54,683 bases of DNA. Source: Clostridia bacterium. GTDB taxonomy: Bacteria; Bacillota; Clostridia; Oscillospirales; CAG-272. Under the pieces are notes generated by a model. It searched no databases. It was not told the origin of the DNA and saw nothing but the letters and a program-made list of their open reading frames with translations. The position numbers were made by a program, and so were the translations under genes. The stretch lies in the NCBI GenBank assembly GCA_017532425.1, contig JAFXJH010000132.1:1-54683 (forward strand), given 5' to 3'. Positions 11,179 through 19,168 of the stretch are shown piece by piece. Within the stretch, counting starts at the first letter, position 1; every line of letters begins with the position of its first letter.

Positions 11179-11499
11179 TTATTCTGCGTCGTAATCGATC
11201 TCGGAGAAGAGCATATCGTCGAAGATATCAGCGATGCGATCGTACTCGTCATCGTCCTCGATTGTAACGAGAGAAACGCCACCGTCGTCCTCTTCCTCAA
11301 CCTTGAGAATAACGTATTCCTCAGCCTCGGAGCCGTCCTCGTTAATGGGAGCGAGAGCGTAGTAGATAGAGCCGTTGTCATCCTCGTAGGTTTCGATAAG
11401 CTCGAACTTGGATTCTGTTCCGTCCTCTTCGTCTGTAAGTGTGAGTATGCCGAATTCCTCTTCGGGAAGCTCGTTTGCATTCTTTATTTCATCGTTCAT
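11179..11499 (-). CDS. DUF1292 family protein (YrzB-like)
   Basis: A 106-residue, very acidic protein with the DUF1292 pattern (GILTLTDEEDGTESKFELIETYEDD...YYALAP....EEYVILKVEEED). The family is widespread in Bacillota with unknown function and usually sits near ruvX/yrzL-type genes; here it is a single-gene unit. The ATG at 11499 is preferred because AAGGA lies 11 bases upstream. An in-frame GTG three codons earlier is too close to that site. Transcription comes from a strong promoter at 11534-11562. Confidence 0.9.
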   Translation of the reverse strand: MNDEIKNANELPEEEFGILTLTDEEDGTESKFELIETYEDDNGSIYYALAPINEDGSEAEEYVILKVEEEDDGGVSLVTIEDDDEYDRIADIFDDMLFSEIDYDAE

Positions 11500-11533
11500 T
11501 GGTATCACGTTCCTTTCTTTATTTTGTAACTCT

Positions 11534-11562
11534 ATTGTACACTATTTTGTGTTTTCTGTCAA
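11534..11562 (-). promoter_or_regulatory. Sigma-A promoter of the DUF1292 gene
   Basis: Read on the minus strand: consensus TTGACA (11557-11562), 17-bp spacer, TACAAT (11534-11539). Confidence 0.9.
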
Positions 11563-11607
11563 CGGGTTTTTGCGATTTTTATTACATTATTATTTTCGGA
11601 GAAAATA

Positions 11608-11636
11608 TTGAATTTAGTAAAAAAGTATGATAAGAT
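11608..11636 (+). promoter_or_regulatory. Sigma-A promoter of the alpha/beta hydrolase gene
   Basis: TTGAAT (11608-11613), 17-bp spacer, TAAGAT (11631-11636) with an extended -10 TG. The sequence TATGATAAGATGT closely resembles the ligA promoter core. Confidence 0.8.
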
Positions 11637-11668
11637 GTAAATAAGTAAAAATAAGGAGAAGTAAACAA

Positions 11669-12424
11669 ATGAGATCATACAAAGATATAGTTTACAAAGA
11701 GATAGACGGACAGTCGCTTGCACTTGATATCCATATTCCCGAATGTGAGGAGTTTTCCGTGTTCATCTTTTTCCACGGAGGCGGACTCGAGGCGGGAGAT
11801 AAAGATGCTGCGAATATTTTTGCACCGTATCTTGCTGAAAATAAAATAGCAACCGTTTCGGCAAACTACCGTATGTATCCGAAGGCTGAATTCCCCGACT
11901 ATCTGATGGATTCTGCAGACGTTGTCGATTACGTCAAGAAAAATATATCGAAATACGGAAAATGCGATAAGATATACCTCGGAGGAAGCTCTGCGGGTGG
12001 ATATATCAGTATGATGCTTTGCTTTGACGATAAATATCTCGGCGCACACGGTATTAAGCCGACAGATATTGCAGGATACGTTCATAACGCGGGTCAGCCG
12101 ACGTCGCATTATAATATTCTTCGCGAAAGAAAGATAGACTCGAGAAGAGTTATAGTAGACGATACCGCGCCACTCTATTTCATTTGTGAAAAGGAATATT
12201 CTCCGATGCTCTTTATCGTGTCCGAGTTTGATATGACGAACAGATACGAGCAGACCCTTCTTACAATGTCCACGCTCAGACATTTCGGACAGGGCGATAA
12301 GATAAGCTATAAGTTTATGGAAGGCAAAAGGCACTGCCAGTATGATGGCGAAAGAGATGAAAATTCGGTAAGCGTTTTGGGTAAAATGATCCTTGAGTTT
12401 ATAAAAAATACTGAAAATAAATAA
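11669..12424 (+). CDS. Alpha/beta hydrolase (esterase/lipase-like)
   Basis: A 251-residue cytoplasmic serine hydrolase of the hormone-sensitive-lipase/BD-FAE type. It has the oxyanion-hole motif HGGG (36-39) and the nucleophile elbow GSSAG (Ser108). An acidic residue in SEFDMTN (around 190) and a late His in GKRHCQYD are good candidates for the rest of the triad. There is no signal peptide. It sits in its own transcription unit with a promoter at 11608 and a terminator at 12425. The substrate cannot be told from sequence; a small ester is likely. Confidence 0.88.
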   Translation: MRSYKDIVYKEIDGQSLALDIHIPECEEFSVFIFFHGGGLEAGDKDAANIFAPYLAENKIATVSANYRMYPKAEFPDYLMDSADVVDYVKKNISKYGKCDKIYLGGSSAGGYISMMLCFDDKYLGAHGIKPTDIAGYVHNAGQPTSHYNILRERKIDSRRVIVDDTAPLYFICEKEYSPMLFIVSEFDMTNRYEQTLLTMSTLRHFGQGDKISYKFMEGKRHCQYDGERDENSVSVLGKMILEFIKNTENK

Positions 12425-12456
12425 AAATATCGGGAAGGTGACCCTTCCCGATATTT
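12425..12456 (+). terminator. Terminator of the hydrolase gene
   Basis: ATATCGGGAAGG and its complement around a 4-base loop, followed by a run of six Ts; the arm-flanking As also allow some function on the opposite strand for the convergent DUF378 gene. Confidence 0.92.
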
Positions 12457-12484
12457 TTTCGGCCGAATAAGCCTGATTTTGCTT

Positions 12485-12703
12485 TTATTCCTCTGCTGTG
12501 TCAAGAAGAGGGGATCTTTCTCTGAAGAGCAGAGAAATACACCAGATTGCGGCTACGCCAACGAGAGAGTAGACTATTCTGCTTCCTACCGCGTCTTGAC
12601 CGCCGAAAATCCAGGCTACAAAATCATAGCCGAAAAAACCGATGCTGCCCCAGTTGAGTCCTCCGACTATTGAGAGGAGAAGGGCTATTCTGTCTATAAT
12701 CAT
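12485..12703 (-). CDS. DUF378 family small membrane protein
   Basis: A 72-residue protein with two or three predicted transmembrane helices and the DUF378 signature LLSIVGGLNWGSIGFF. The function of the family is unknown. The start at 12703 (MIIDRIALLL) fits the usual family length and has AAAGG 9 bases upstream; longer in-frame starts would add an unrelated N-terminus. It is convergent with the hydrolase gene. Upstream lies a CGCAAAA-tta-TTTTGCG palindrome (12764-12780) of unknown role, and no convincing promoter was found. Confidence 0.85.
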   Translation of the reverse strand: MIIDRIALLLSIVGGLNWGSIGFFGYDFVAWIFGGQDAVGSRIVYSLVGVAAIWCISLLFRERSPLLDTAEE

Positions 12704-12822
12704 TTTTTCAGACCTTTCTGCTAATATGCTCATATACTTTTTTGAAATTTTTAAGCTGTTGAGCGCAAAATTATTTTGCGTAGTAAATATGTTTTTATTC
12801 GAAAAATCAGTTAGCAAAAAAT

Positions 12823-12863
12823 GTGAAAAAATAAAGCACTTATGCGAAAAACATAAGTGCTTT
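12823..12863 (-). terminator. Terminator of the adhesin-like gene
   Basis: AAAGCACTTATG (12833-12844) pairs with CATAAGTGCTTT (12852-12863). On the minus strand the stem is followed by ATTTTTTC, which suits the gene ending at 12880. Confidence 0.85.
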
Positions 12864-12879
12864 TGGATTTTGTGATCTT

Positions 12880-13905
12880 TTATGCGGCGGGATTTTCTGG
12901 AGCTTCTTCAGCTACGGGAGGAAGGATCTCCACACCGAAGGTGATGTTTATGCTGCCCGATTCTACGGTGATCGTCATATTGCCGGGAAGCGTGCCGAGA
13001 GTTTCCTCTGCGGATTCGTCCTTCTGACCGATCTCAGTCTCGTTTTCGGTTATAACACCCTCTGTGATCTGTATTTTGCGGAAGTAGGAGGTTCTGTCGT
13101 ATTTGGTAGACATGATGAGATTGCTTGTTCCGAGCTCAGCCTCGATATTTCTGAAATCGGTATTGAGAAGAGAAATTTCGGAGGATTCGGTGTCAAGCAC
13201 GATGTTTTCTGATACAAAGTTGTTTGTAATGAATTTGGTTTCCTTTGCGGAATATTCGAAGATATTCGCGGAAGAATTTCCGACAGATATTTCAGATCCC
13301 GATCCGGATACGGACATCGAAGCAACGTTAAGATTGCTTATTTCCGCATTACTGTTTACGACCTTTACCGAAACGTCGCAGTTCTTGTCAAGGTCAACAA
13401 GACGAAGTGTTGTGCCTGTGTCGACCGTAACGCTTACCTGAGATATTTCAGCGTCTGCACCGAGATAAATGTGGATCTCCTGCTGTGCGTCGGATGTGTC
13501 GTACGTGAAGAATGAGCGAAGAGTCTTCCATACTCCGCTGAAGGTTACGCCCGTTCCGTCGAGGTTGAAGTAATCGAGGAAGGATATCTGGTTGGATACT
13601 GTGAGTACCTTTTCACCTGCTGCGGCGATGTATGTGTTTTCGTTGAAGTTTACAAGTGTTACGGAGGATGTTTCGGCGTTTCCGTGGATCTCTACCTTGC
13701 AGTCTGATATATCGATATCTACCTTAGAAAAAGTCTGACCGGTGAGGAGAAGCTCTGTGACAACGTTACCGTCCTCTGAAAGCGATGTGTTGCCGTCGAT
13801 GGCAGCATCGTTAGGTGCAAGCGTTCTTGCGTGTGTGCAGAGGAAATATCCTCCGATTATAAGAATAATAGCGATAAAAATACTTATGACAGATGCCGGT
13901 TTCAC
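12880..13905 (-). CDS. Membrane-anchored adhesin-like protein (DUF4097-type beta repeats)
   Basis: A 341-residue protein with an N-terminal transmembrane anchor (about 5-22) and a long Ser/Asn/Thr/Val-rich extracytoplasmic part with repeating short strands (for example VSVKVVNSNAEISNLNVASMSVSGSGSEISVGNSS), as in the putative auto-transporter adhesin/DUF4097 beta-solenoid class. It starts within the stop of the upstream gene (ATGA overlap at 13902-13905), so the two are translationally coupled. In related operons a HAAS/DUF1700 membrane protein precedes such a domain, as here. Function is unknown; envelope sensing or stress is a common suggestion for the pair. Confidence 0.7.
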   Translation of the reverse strand: MKPASVISIFIAIILIIGGYFLCTHARTLAPNDAAIDGNTSLSEDGNVVTELLLTGQTFSKVDIDISDCKVEIHGNAETSSVTLVNFNENTYIAAAGEKVLTVSNQISFLDYFNLDGTGVTFSGVWKTLRSFFTYDTSDAQQEIHIYLGADAEISQVSVTVDTGTTLRLVDLDKNCDVSVKVVNSNAEISNLNVASMSVSGSGSEISVGNSSANIFEYSAKETKFITNNFVSENIVLDTESSEISLLNTDFRNIEAELGTSNLIMSTKYDRTSYFRKIQITEGVITENETEIGQKDESAEETLGTLPGNMTITVESGSINITFGVEILPPVAEEAPENPAA

Positions 13906-14870
13906 AGTCTTTCACATCCTTTCCTTACCTTTTCGGCGAGACGTTTTACTCCGGTGAAGAGGAGCTTGAAAATAAGGGCTGCTTTGGAAAGAACCCAAGG
14001 AATAAGACGGACGGCAATGTTATAAAGAAGCACCGAAATGAGTACGGTAGCACCGATTATGATAAGAGCGAGTCCGATCTCGTGGATACCAACGTAGCGC
14101 GGCTCCTGCATTATCTGCGTTGCACCGTAGAGAAGGGCAACGAGAGAGGTAAGGCTTCCGCCGAATACAACGCAAATGATTGCGAGTATGATTGCAAGCA
14201 CGACAGCCGCCAGAGCAAAGTAGATAGATACGAGTGCTCCGATAGATACAAACGCAAGTATCAGTAAGAGAGGAAGCGAAAGTACCATAATAAGCGTAAA
14301 GATTATCGACGGAGTTTTTGCATCAGCCTTGGCAGAAATGGATGAAAGAAGAGTCTTCTTTTCGGCAAGTGCTCTGCTGTTTGCAGATACGGGCATCATT
14401 TCCATACTTACGACGTCGTCGCTGTTTTTTGCTTTTTTGGAAGTTTTTTTGACTGCTTCATCCTTTTTAACAGCCTTTTTCTCAGGCTTGGGCTCAGCTT
14501 TTTTGACAGGTGCTTTTTCTTTTTCACCTGAAGGCTTCTTTTCTTCGGGTGCGGCCTTCTTTTCGGGCTTTTGATCCTTCTTTATGGGATCAAGCTTTCG
14601 TGTTTCTATTATTACTGTGTCCGAAGGATCGACCTCGATCTTCTTGGACGTAGGAGCGCTTGTCTGTCTTGTGCGTGCGAGATATTCTTCCACGGAAGAT
14701 CTTACAAGCATAGAGACGTTTTCGCTTTCCGCGCTCTTCTGAAACTCTTCATCGGGAAGGGAAACAAGCTTTTCGGATAGAAGCTTTGTTTGTTCTTCTA
14801 CGAAATCCGCAGAGACCTTTTCGGCGCGCAAGGCACTTTCAAAGGTTTCTAAAAATTCTTGTTTTGTCAT
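13902..14870 (-). CDS. HAAS/DUF1700-like membrane protein with Lys/Pro/Glu linker
   Basis: A 322-residue protein. The N-terminus (MTKQEFLETFESALRA...) resembles the alpha-helical HAAS signalling domain of DUF1700 proteins. It is followed by a disordered Lys/Pro/Glu/Ala-rich linker (about 90-160) and then four hydrophobic helices (about 185-300). The start has GGAGG 6 bases upstream. HAAS proteins usually come with a PadR regulator and a DUF4097 protein; the adhesin-like partner is present but no padR gene is adjacent. Promoter at 14905-14932. Confidence 0.72.
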   Translation of the reverse strand: MTKQEFLETFESALRAEKVSADFVEEQTKLLSEKLVSLPDEEFQKSAESENVSMLVRSSVEEYLARTRQTSAPTSKKIEVDPSDTVIIETRKLDPIKKDQKPEKKAAPEEKKPSGEKEKAPVKKAEPKPEKKAVKKDEAVKKTSKKAKNSDDVVSMEMMPVSANSRALAEKKTLLSSISAKADAKTPSIIFTLIMVLSLPLLLILAFVSIGALVSIYFALAAVVLAIILAIICVVFGGSLTSLVALLYGATQIMQEPRYVGIHEIGLALIIIGATVLISVLLYNIAVRLIPWVLSKAALIFKLLFTGVKRLAEKVRKGCERL

Positions 14871-14904
14871 TTCGTCCTCCTTGAATAATGTAAAATGGAC
14901 TTAA

Positions 14905-14932
14905 TTTATAAAGTTATATCAATTATTTGCAA
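14905..14932 (-). promoter_or_regulatory. Probable promoter of the HAAS/adhesin-like operon
   Basis: On the minus strand TTGCAA (14927-14932), 16-bp spacer, TATAAA (14905-14910). It is divergent from and almost adjacent to the trmB promoter. Confidence 0.6.
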
Positions 14933-14940
14933 AAATGCTA

Positions 14941-14969
14941 TTGAATATTTTACCAAAAACGGTTATACT
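14941..14969 (+). promoter_or_regulatory. Sigma-A promoter of trmB
   Basis: TTGAAT (14941-14946), 17-bp spacer, TATACT (14964-14969). It places the transcript start near 14976 and so rules out the in-frame ATG at 14895 as the trmB start. Confidence 0.78.
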
Positions 14970-15011
14970 GTATTTCGTAATCAAAAATGCCGAAAGGATA
15001 CCAAATATTTT

Positions 15012-15650
15012 ATGAGAATGCGAAAAAAGAAAAACAGCGAAGCAAGACTTGAGGCTTGCGCAGAGCTGATAATAAATACACCCGATGATCTTGAAGCCTA
15101 CCGCGACCGATTTCCCGTATGCCTTGAAATAGGATGCGGAAAGGGCGGATTTATACGCGACACGGCTAAAAGACATCCCGACAGACTCTTCATTGCCGCG
15201 GAGCTTCAGACGTCGGCGATTATTACAGCTCTTGAGAACTCAAAGGCTGCAGAGCTTACAAACGTTCGCTTTATGAACGTAAACGCAATGAATCTCGGCG
15301 AATTTTTCAAAAAGGGAGAGGTCAAAGAGATCTACCTAAATTTCTCCGACCCGTGGCCTAAAAAGGGACATACCAAGCGCAGACTTACGTACCGCGACTT
15401 TCTGAACGTTTATAAAAACATTCTGTCAGATGACGGCGTCATAAAAATGAAGACCGATAACGACGGACTTTTTGAATTTTCTCTTGAAGAATTCAAAGAA
15501 TGCGGATGGACGCTCGATAAGATAACATACGATCTACACTCCGAGCCTTATGCCGCCGACAATATTATGACCGAGTACGAGAAGAATTTTTCCTCGCAGG
15601 GAATAAATATCAAGGCACTTGAGGCGAGATTTATTGCTTCGGAGGAATAA
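15012..15650 (+). CDS. trmB: tRNA (guanine-N7)-methyltransferase TrmB
   Basis: TrmB makes m7G46 in the variable loop of tRNAs using SAM. The 212-residue protein begins with the characteristic MRMRKK, then shows the SAM-binding motif EIGCGKGGF, the NFSDPWPKKGHTKRR catalytic/tRNA-binding motif, and a C-terminal TEYEKNF segment, all diagnostic. The start at 15012 is preferred because the longer frame from 14895 begins upstream of the promoter. An AAAGGA lies 13 bases upstream, somewhat far; the ATG at 15018 is an alternative. It stands alone and converges on the next gene. Confidence 0.95.
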   Translation: MRMRKKKNSEARLEACAELIINTPDDLEAYRDRFPVCLEIGCGKGGFIRDTAKRHPDRLFIAAELQTSAIITALENSKAAELTNVRFMNVNAMNLGEFFKKGEVKEIYLNFSDPWPKKGHTKRRLTYRDFLNVYKNILSDDGVIKMKTDNDGLFEFSLEEFKECGWTLDKITYDLHSEPYAADNIMTEYEKNFSSQGINIKALEARFIASEE

Positions 15651-15673
15651 GCACCGTAAGTACTTGATCCTTT

Positions 15674-16060
15674 CTAATTTTTCGGATATTTCTTGCCGAT
15701 AAGAATATAGAGCGGACAGATCATAGCATATGCGAGAACATATATCATGATCATAAGATATGCTCTGTATCCGAAATCGTATCCGGCAAGCGCGGAGACT
15801 ATAACGGTCGAAAGGAATACCGCGAAGAAATGCAGGACCACCTTGAGCGCAAACTTTATCTTGCGATGATCGAAAATGAGATCGCAGGAAGAAAGAAAGA
15901 GCGAGAATAAGTAGATAACAGCAGAATTTTTCAGCGTTATTGCCTGCTCGGTTTCGCTTGTCAGATTTGCAAAGCAAAGAATTAGAAAGTATATCACCGT
16001 AAAGATAACGGCAGAAGGGGTAAGTATTTTTTTAGAAATATAGCTCCAGAATTTATGCAT
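15674..16060 (-). CDS. Small four-helix membrane protein (DUF3021-like)
   Basis: A 128-residue protein with four predicted transmembrane helices and short loops, in size and layout like DUF3021 proteins, whose function is unknown. AGAGGA lies 9 bases before the ATG and a TTGAAA-16-TATAAT promoter precedes it. It converges on trmB with 23 bases between them and no clear terminator. The family assignment is by pattern only. Confidence 0.65.
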   Translation of the reverse strand: MHKFWSYISKKILTPSAVIFTVIYFLILCFANLTSETEQAITLKNSAVIYLFSLFLSSCDLIFDHRKIKFALKVVLHFFAVFLSTVIVSALAGYDFGYRAYLMIMIYVLAYAMICPLYILIGKKYPKN

Positions 16061-16097
16061 TTCCGAAATCCTCTGTCAAAATTGCTTTATAGAGTCT

Positions 16098-16125
16098 ATT
16101 ATACCACAGATTTTTCACTTTTCAA
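16098..16125 (-). promoter_or_regulatory. Sigma-A promoter of the DUF3021-like gene
   Basis: On the minus strand TTGAAA (16120-16125), 16-bp spacer, TATAAT (16098-16103). Confidence 0.8.
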
Positions 16126-16161
16126 GTGCTGAAATACAAAAATTACATATTGTTAAAATTT

Positions 16162-16197
16162 GACGGCGCGGTATCGTAAAAGAGATACCGTGCCGTC
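16162..16197 (+). terminator. Orphan terminator-like hairpin between divergent promoters
   Basis: GACGGCGCGGTATC (16162-16175) pairs with GATACCGTGCCGTC (16184-16197), one G-U pair, 8-base loop, followed by TCTTCTTTC. No plus-strand gene ends just before it, so what it terminates is unclear. Confidence 0.55.
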
Positions 16198-16281
16198 TCT
16201 TCTTTCGTCTGAAAAAGGGTGGCTCGGTTATATAATATATAAATATTACATATTACGATGGCATAAAATTTATAATATTTA

Positions 16282-16310
16282 TTGACATATTTTGAAAAGG
16301 GGTGTATAAT
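16282..16310 (+). promoter_or_regulatory. Strong sigma-A promoter of the nusB operon
   Basis: Consensus TTGACA (16282-16287), 17-bp spacer, TATAAT (16305-16310). It drives the long nusB-to-recN operon. Confidence 0.93.
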
Positions 16311-16366
16311 ATATAGGAATATGCAAAAATATGCAAAAATTTTATACATTACTTTGGAAGGATATT

Positions 16367-16783
16367 ATGACAAGAAGAGAAGCAAGAGAAGCACTGTTTA
16401 CACTTATATACGAAATGTCGTTTCACAAGGAAAATGAAGCAAGTGAAATTTTTGAAAAGGAAGCAGAGCAAAGAGATCTGGGAGACCCCTACATAAGCGA
16501 AGGTCTTTCGGGAACGTTTGCACATATAGAGGAGATAGACTCTCTTATTTCGCAAAACGCAATAGGATGGAAGCTTGAGCGACTTTCTAAGGTGTCGCAC
16601 GCTATTCTCCGCCTTGGATGCTATGAGATGATCTATACCGATCTTCCCGTAAGAATAGCTATAAACGAGGCTGTTGAGCTCGCAAAGAAGTTCGACCACG
16701 ATCAGGCACCGTCGTTTATAAACGGAATACTCAATTCTATCGCCGACAAGAACGATCTCAAGTCGAAATCGGAAAATAACTGA
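16367..16783 (+). CDS. nusB: Transcription antitermination factor NusB
   Basis: NusB binds boxA with NusE (S10) in the rRNA antitermination complex. The 138-residue all-helical protein begins MTRREAREALFTLIYE and ends with the conserved FDHDQAPSFINGILNSIA, both typical. The start at 16367 has GGAAGGA 5 bases upstream; an in-frame ATG at 16331 lies in the leader and would add a non-family N-terminus. It is the first gene of an operon running to recN. Confidence 0.95.
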   Translation: MTRREAREALFTLIYEMSFHKENEASEIFEKEAEQRDLGDPYISEGLSGTFAHIEEIDSLISQNAIGWKLERLSKVSHAILRLGCYEMIYTDLPVRIAINEAVELAKKFDHDQAPSFINGILNSIADKNDLKSKSENN

Positions 16784-16784
16784 T

Positions 16785-17699
16785 ATGCTTTATCTCGGTA
16801 TAGACACAAGTAATTATACAACGTCTGCGGCAGTCGTGTCCGATGACGGAACGATAGTCGCAGATTCTCGTCTGCCCGTCAAGGTCGCGTCGGGCGGTCG
16901 CGGAATACGCCAGTCGGATGCGGTGTTTGCACACGTCAAAAATCTCCCCGAGGTTATGGCGGGTATAGGCGATATAAGCTCATCGCTTGCGGCAATCGGC
17001 GTGTCTTACGCTCCGCGCGATATAGAGGGCTCTTATATGCCATGCTTCCTTTCGGGAGTAGCCGCGGCAAAGAGCGTGTCGGCAACGGCGGGAAAGCCTT
17101 GCCTTGAATTCTCACATCAGGCGGGACATATCGCGGCGGCGGTTTGTACTGCGGGAAAAGAAGAGCTGCTGAACGAAAAGTTCATAGCATTTCACGTTTC
17201 GGGCGGCACTACAGACCTTATGCTTGTAGATAGGCTGAATATAACGCAGATAGGCGGAACGCTCGACCTTAACGCGGGTCAGGCAATAGACCGCGTGGGA
17301 GTTATGCTCGGTCTTGAATTTCCCTGCGGAAAGGAGCTCGAAAAGATCTCCGCACCGCTTGACAGCGTAAAGCCGATGTCGTCGGTCAAGGGCACGGAGT
17401 GCAATCTGTCCGGACTTGAAAACCGCGCGGCAGATATGCTGAAAAAGGGTGAAGCACCCGAAAATATAGCGGCGTTTACCCTCGGAAGCGTGCTCGCTAC
17501 ACTTGATAAAATGTGCGAAAACGCGATAAAGGAGTACGGTAAGCTTCCCGTGGTTTTTGCGGGAGGAGTTACCGCAAATAAATATATAAAGGACGCGCTT
17601 GAGAAAAAATACAGCGCGATTTTCACCGCTCCCGATTATTCGAGAGATAACGCGGTGGGGATAGCATATCTCACACGAAAAGCGGTCTTGGGGATATAA
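16785..17699 (+). CDS. TsaD/Kae1-like M22-family protein (paralog)
   Basis: A 304-residue member of the ASKHA-fold Kae1/TsaD family with the N-terminal GIDTSNYTTS motif, the two-histidine metal motif HQAGH (His111, His115) and HVSGGTTDL for nucleotide binding. Canonical TsaD, which completes t6A synthesis, is about 330-340 residues and has HMEGH, so this looks like the shorter paralog found in many Clostridia between nusB and xseA. Its reaction is not known. It starts one base after the nusB stop and is translationally coupled. Whether it replaces true TsaD here cannot be told from the window. Confidence 0.85.
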   Translation: MLYLGIDTSNYTTSAAVVSDDGTIVADSRLPVKVASGGRGIRQSDAVFAHVKNLPEVMAGIGDISSSLAAIGVSYAPRDIEGSYMPCFLSGVAAAKSVSATAGKPCLEFSHQAGHIAAAVCTAGKEELLNEKFIAFHVSGGTTDLMLVDRLNITQIGGTLDLNAGQAIDRVGVMLGLEFPCGKELEKISAPLDSVKPMSSVKGTECNLSGLENRAADMLKKGEAPENIAAFTLGSVLATLDKMCENAIKEYGKLPVVFAGGVTANKYIKDALEKKYSAIFTAPDYSRDNAVGIAYLTRKAVLGI

Positions 17700-17702
17700 T
17701 TT

Positions 17703-18917
17703 ATGATAAGCGAAAGAGAATGTCCGATACTTACGGTATCGCAGATAACACAGTATATAAAGGCGATGTTCTCCTCGGACGTTCTTGTTCAAAGTATTTC
17801 GGTCAGAGGGGAGATATCCAACCTCGTCGAGAGGGGCGGTCATATGTATATGACGCTAAAGGACGAGGGCGCAGTCATAAAGGCGGTAATATTCCGCTCG
17901 TCGCTTGCAAGGATAAAATTCAGACCGGAAAACGCGATGAAGGTCGTCGCTCACGGACGGATAAACGTTTATGAGCAGAGCGGACAGTATCAGCTTTATA
18001 TAGATATGCTTGAGCCGGAGGGCATAGGAGCACTCGCGCAGGCATACGAGCAGCTTAAGAAAAAGCTGGAGGCCGAAGGACTTTTTGACATAAAATATAA
18101 GAAAAAGCTTCCGCAGATACCGAGTACGGTAGGTGTGATAACATCTCCCGCAGGTGCGGCGGTAAGAGATATAATAAACATAATGACAAGGCGTTTTCCG
18201 CTTTCGAAAATGCTGCTTTATCCCTCGCTCGTGCAGGGAGACGGCGCGTCAAGACAGCTTGCAGAGGCAGTAAGATATTTTAACAGAACGCGAAGCGTTG
18301 ACGTTATCATTATAGGACGAGGCGGAGGCTCGATAGAGGATCTCTGGGCGTTTAACGATGAAAGCCTCGCAAGAGAGATATTTGCATCGGAGATACCGGT
18401 AATTTCGGCGGTAGGACACGAAAGCGATTTCACGATATGCGATTTCGTTGCCGATATGAGAGCGCCCACCCCCTCGGCGGCGGCAGAGCTTGCCGTGCCC
18501 GACTCGGCAGAGCTTGAGTCAAGGATACTGAGCTTTGAATCGCGTATGAAAAGTACGCTTGCAGGAAGGCTCACAAGAGCGCGAAAGGAGCTTGACTCGC
18601 TGAGATCAAGACGCGTTATGCGTACTCCGAGTGCACTTCTTGACGATAAAAATATGCGCCTTGCTGCTGTGACAGAAAAGCTTGAGAGCGCATACGGTAA
18701 GATAATTTCAGATAAAAAAGCGGAATTTTCGAAGAAAATATCACAGCTTGAGGCACTCAGCCCGCTTGCGGTGCTGTCAAGAGGCTACGCTGTGGCTCTT
18801 GATGAGAAAGACTCTCTTGTAAGATCTGTTTCCGACGTTAAAGAGGGAGAAAAAATAACAATTCGTGTGTCTGACGGAAGGATAATCGCCGAGGTTTGCG
18901 GCGCGGTAAATGAATAA
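17703..18917 (+). CDS. xseA: Exodeoxyribonuclease VII large subunit
   Basis: Catalytic large subunit of exonuclease VII, which degrades single-stranded DNA from both ends. The 404-residue protein has an N-terminal OB fold (PILTVSQITQYIK..., VRGEISNL), the catalytic domain with GVITSPAGAAVRDI, a RGGGSIEDLWAFNDE motif and AVGHESDFTICDFVAD, and a helical C-terminus for binding the small subunit. GGGG lies about 10 bases before the ATG. Its partner xseB follows with a one-base overlap. Confidence 0.97.
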   Translation: MISERECPILTVSQITQYIKAMFSSDVLVQSISVRGEISNLVERGGHMYMTLKDEGAVIKAVIFRSSLARIKFRPENAMKVVAHGRINVYEQSGQYQLYIDMLEPEGIGALAQAYEQLKKKLEAEGLFDIKYKKKLPQIPSTVGVITSPAGAAVRDIINIMTRRFPLSKMLLYPSLVQGDGASRQLAEAVRYFNRTRSVDVIIIGRGGGSIEDLWAFNDESLAREIFASEIPVISAVGHESDFTICDFVADMRAPTPSAAAELAVPDSAELESRILSFESRMKSTLAGRLTRARKELDSLRSRRVMRTPSALLDDKNMRLAAVTEKLESAYGKIISDKKAEFSKKISQLEALSPLAVLSRGYAVALDEKDSLVRSVSDVKEGEKITIRVSDGRIIAEVCGAVNE

Positions 18918-19168
18918 TGGCTGAAAATATAAAAAATATAAACGCTCAGAGCTTCGAGGAAATGCTTGCCGAGCTTGAAAAGATAGTCTCACAGCTTGAA
19001 AACGGAGAAGCAACCCTTGAAGAAGCTCTTGAAATGTATAAAAAAGGCACCTTGCTTGCATCAAAGTGTGGAGAGCTGCTTGATAATGCGGAAAAACAGA
19101 TAAAAATACTTGTAAACGGCACAAACGGCGAAATGACCGAAAACGACTTCGCGGGTAACGAGATATGA
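18917..19168 (+). CDS. xseB: Exodeoxyribonuclease VII small subunit
   Basis: An 83-residue helical protein of the XseB family (SFEEMLAELEKIVSQLENGEATLEEAL.MYKKG), the structural partner of XseA. It overlaps xseA by one base (TAATG) and the next gene by four (ATGA), so expression of the set is coupled. Confidence 0.96.
   Translation: MAENIKNINAQSFEEMLAELEKIVSQLENGEATLEEALEMYKKGTLLASKCGELLDNAEKQIKILVNGTNGEMTENDFAGNEI

Larger units (their letters stand above)
16061..16366. other. Divergent promoter region between the DUF3021-like gene and nusB
   Basis: A gap of about 306 bases with a minus-strand promoter (16098-16125), a plus-strand promoter (16282-16310), between them an orphan 14-bp hairpin (16162-16197), and a tandem 10-base repeat (16321-16340) in the nusB leader. 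No coding sequence is supported. Confidence 0.8.
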
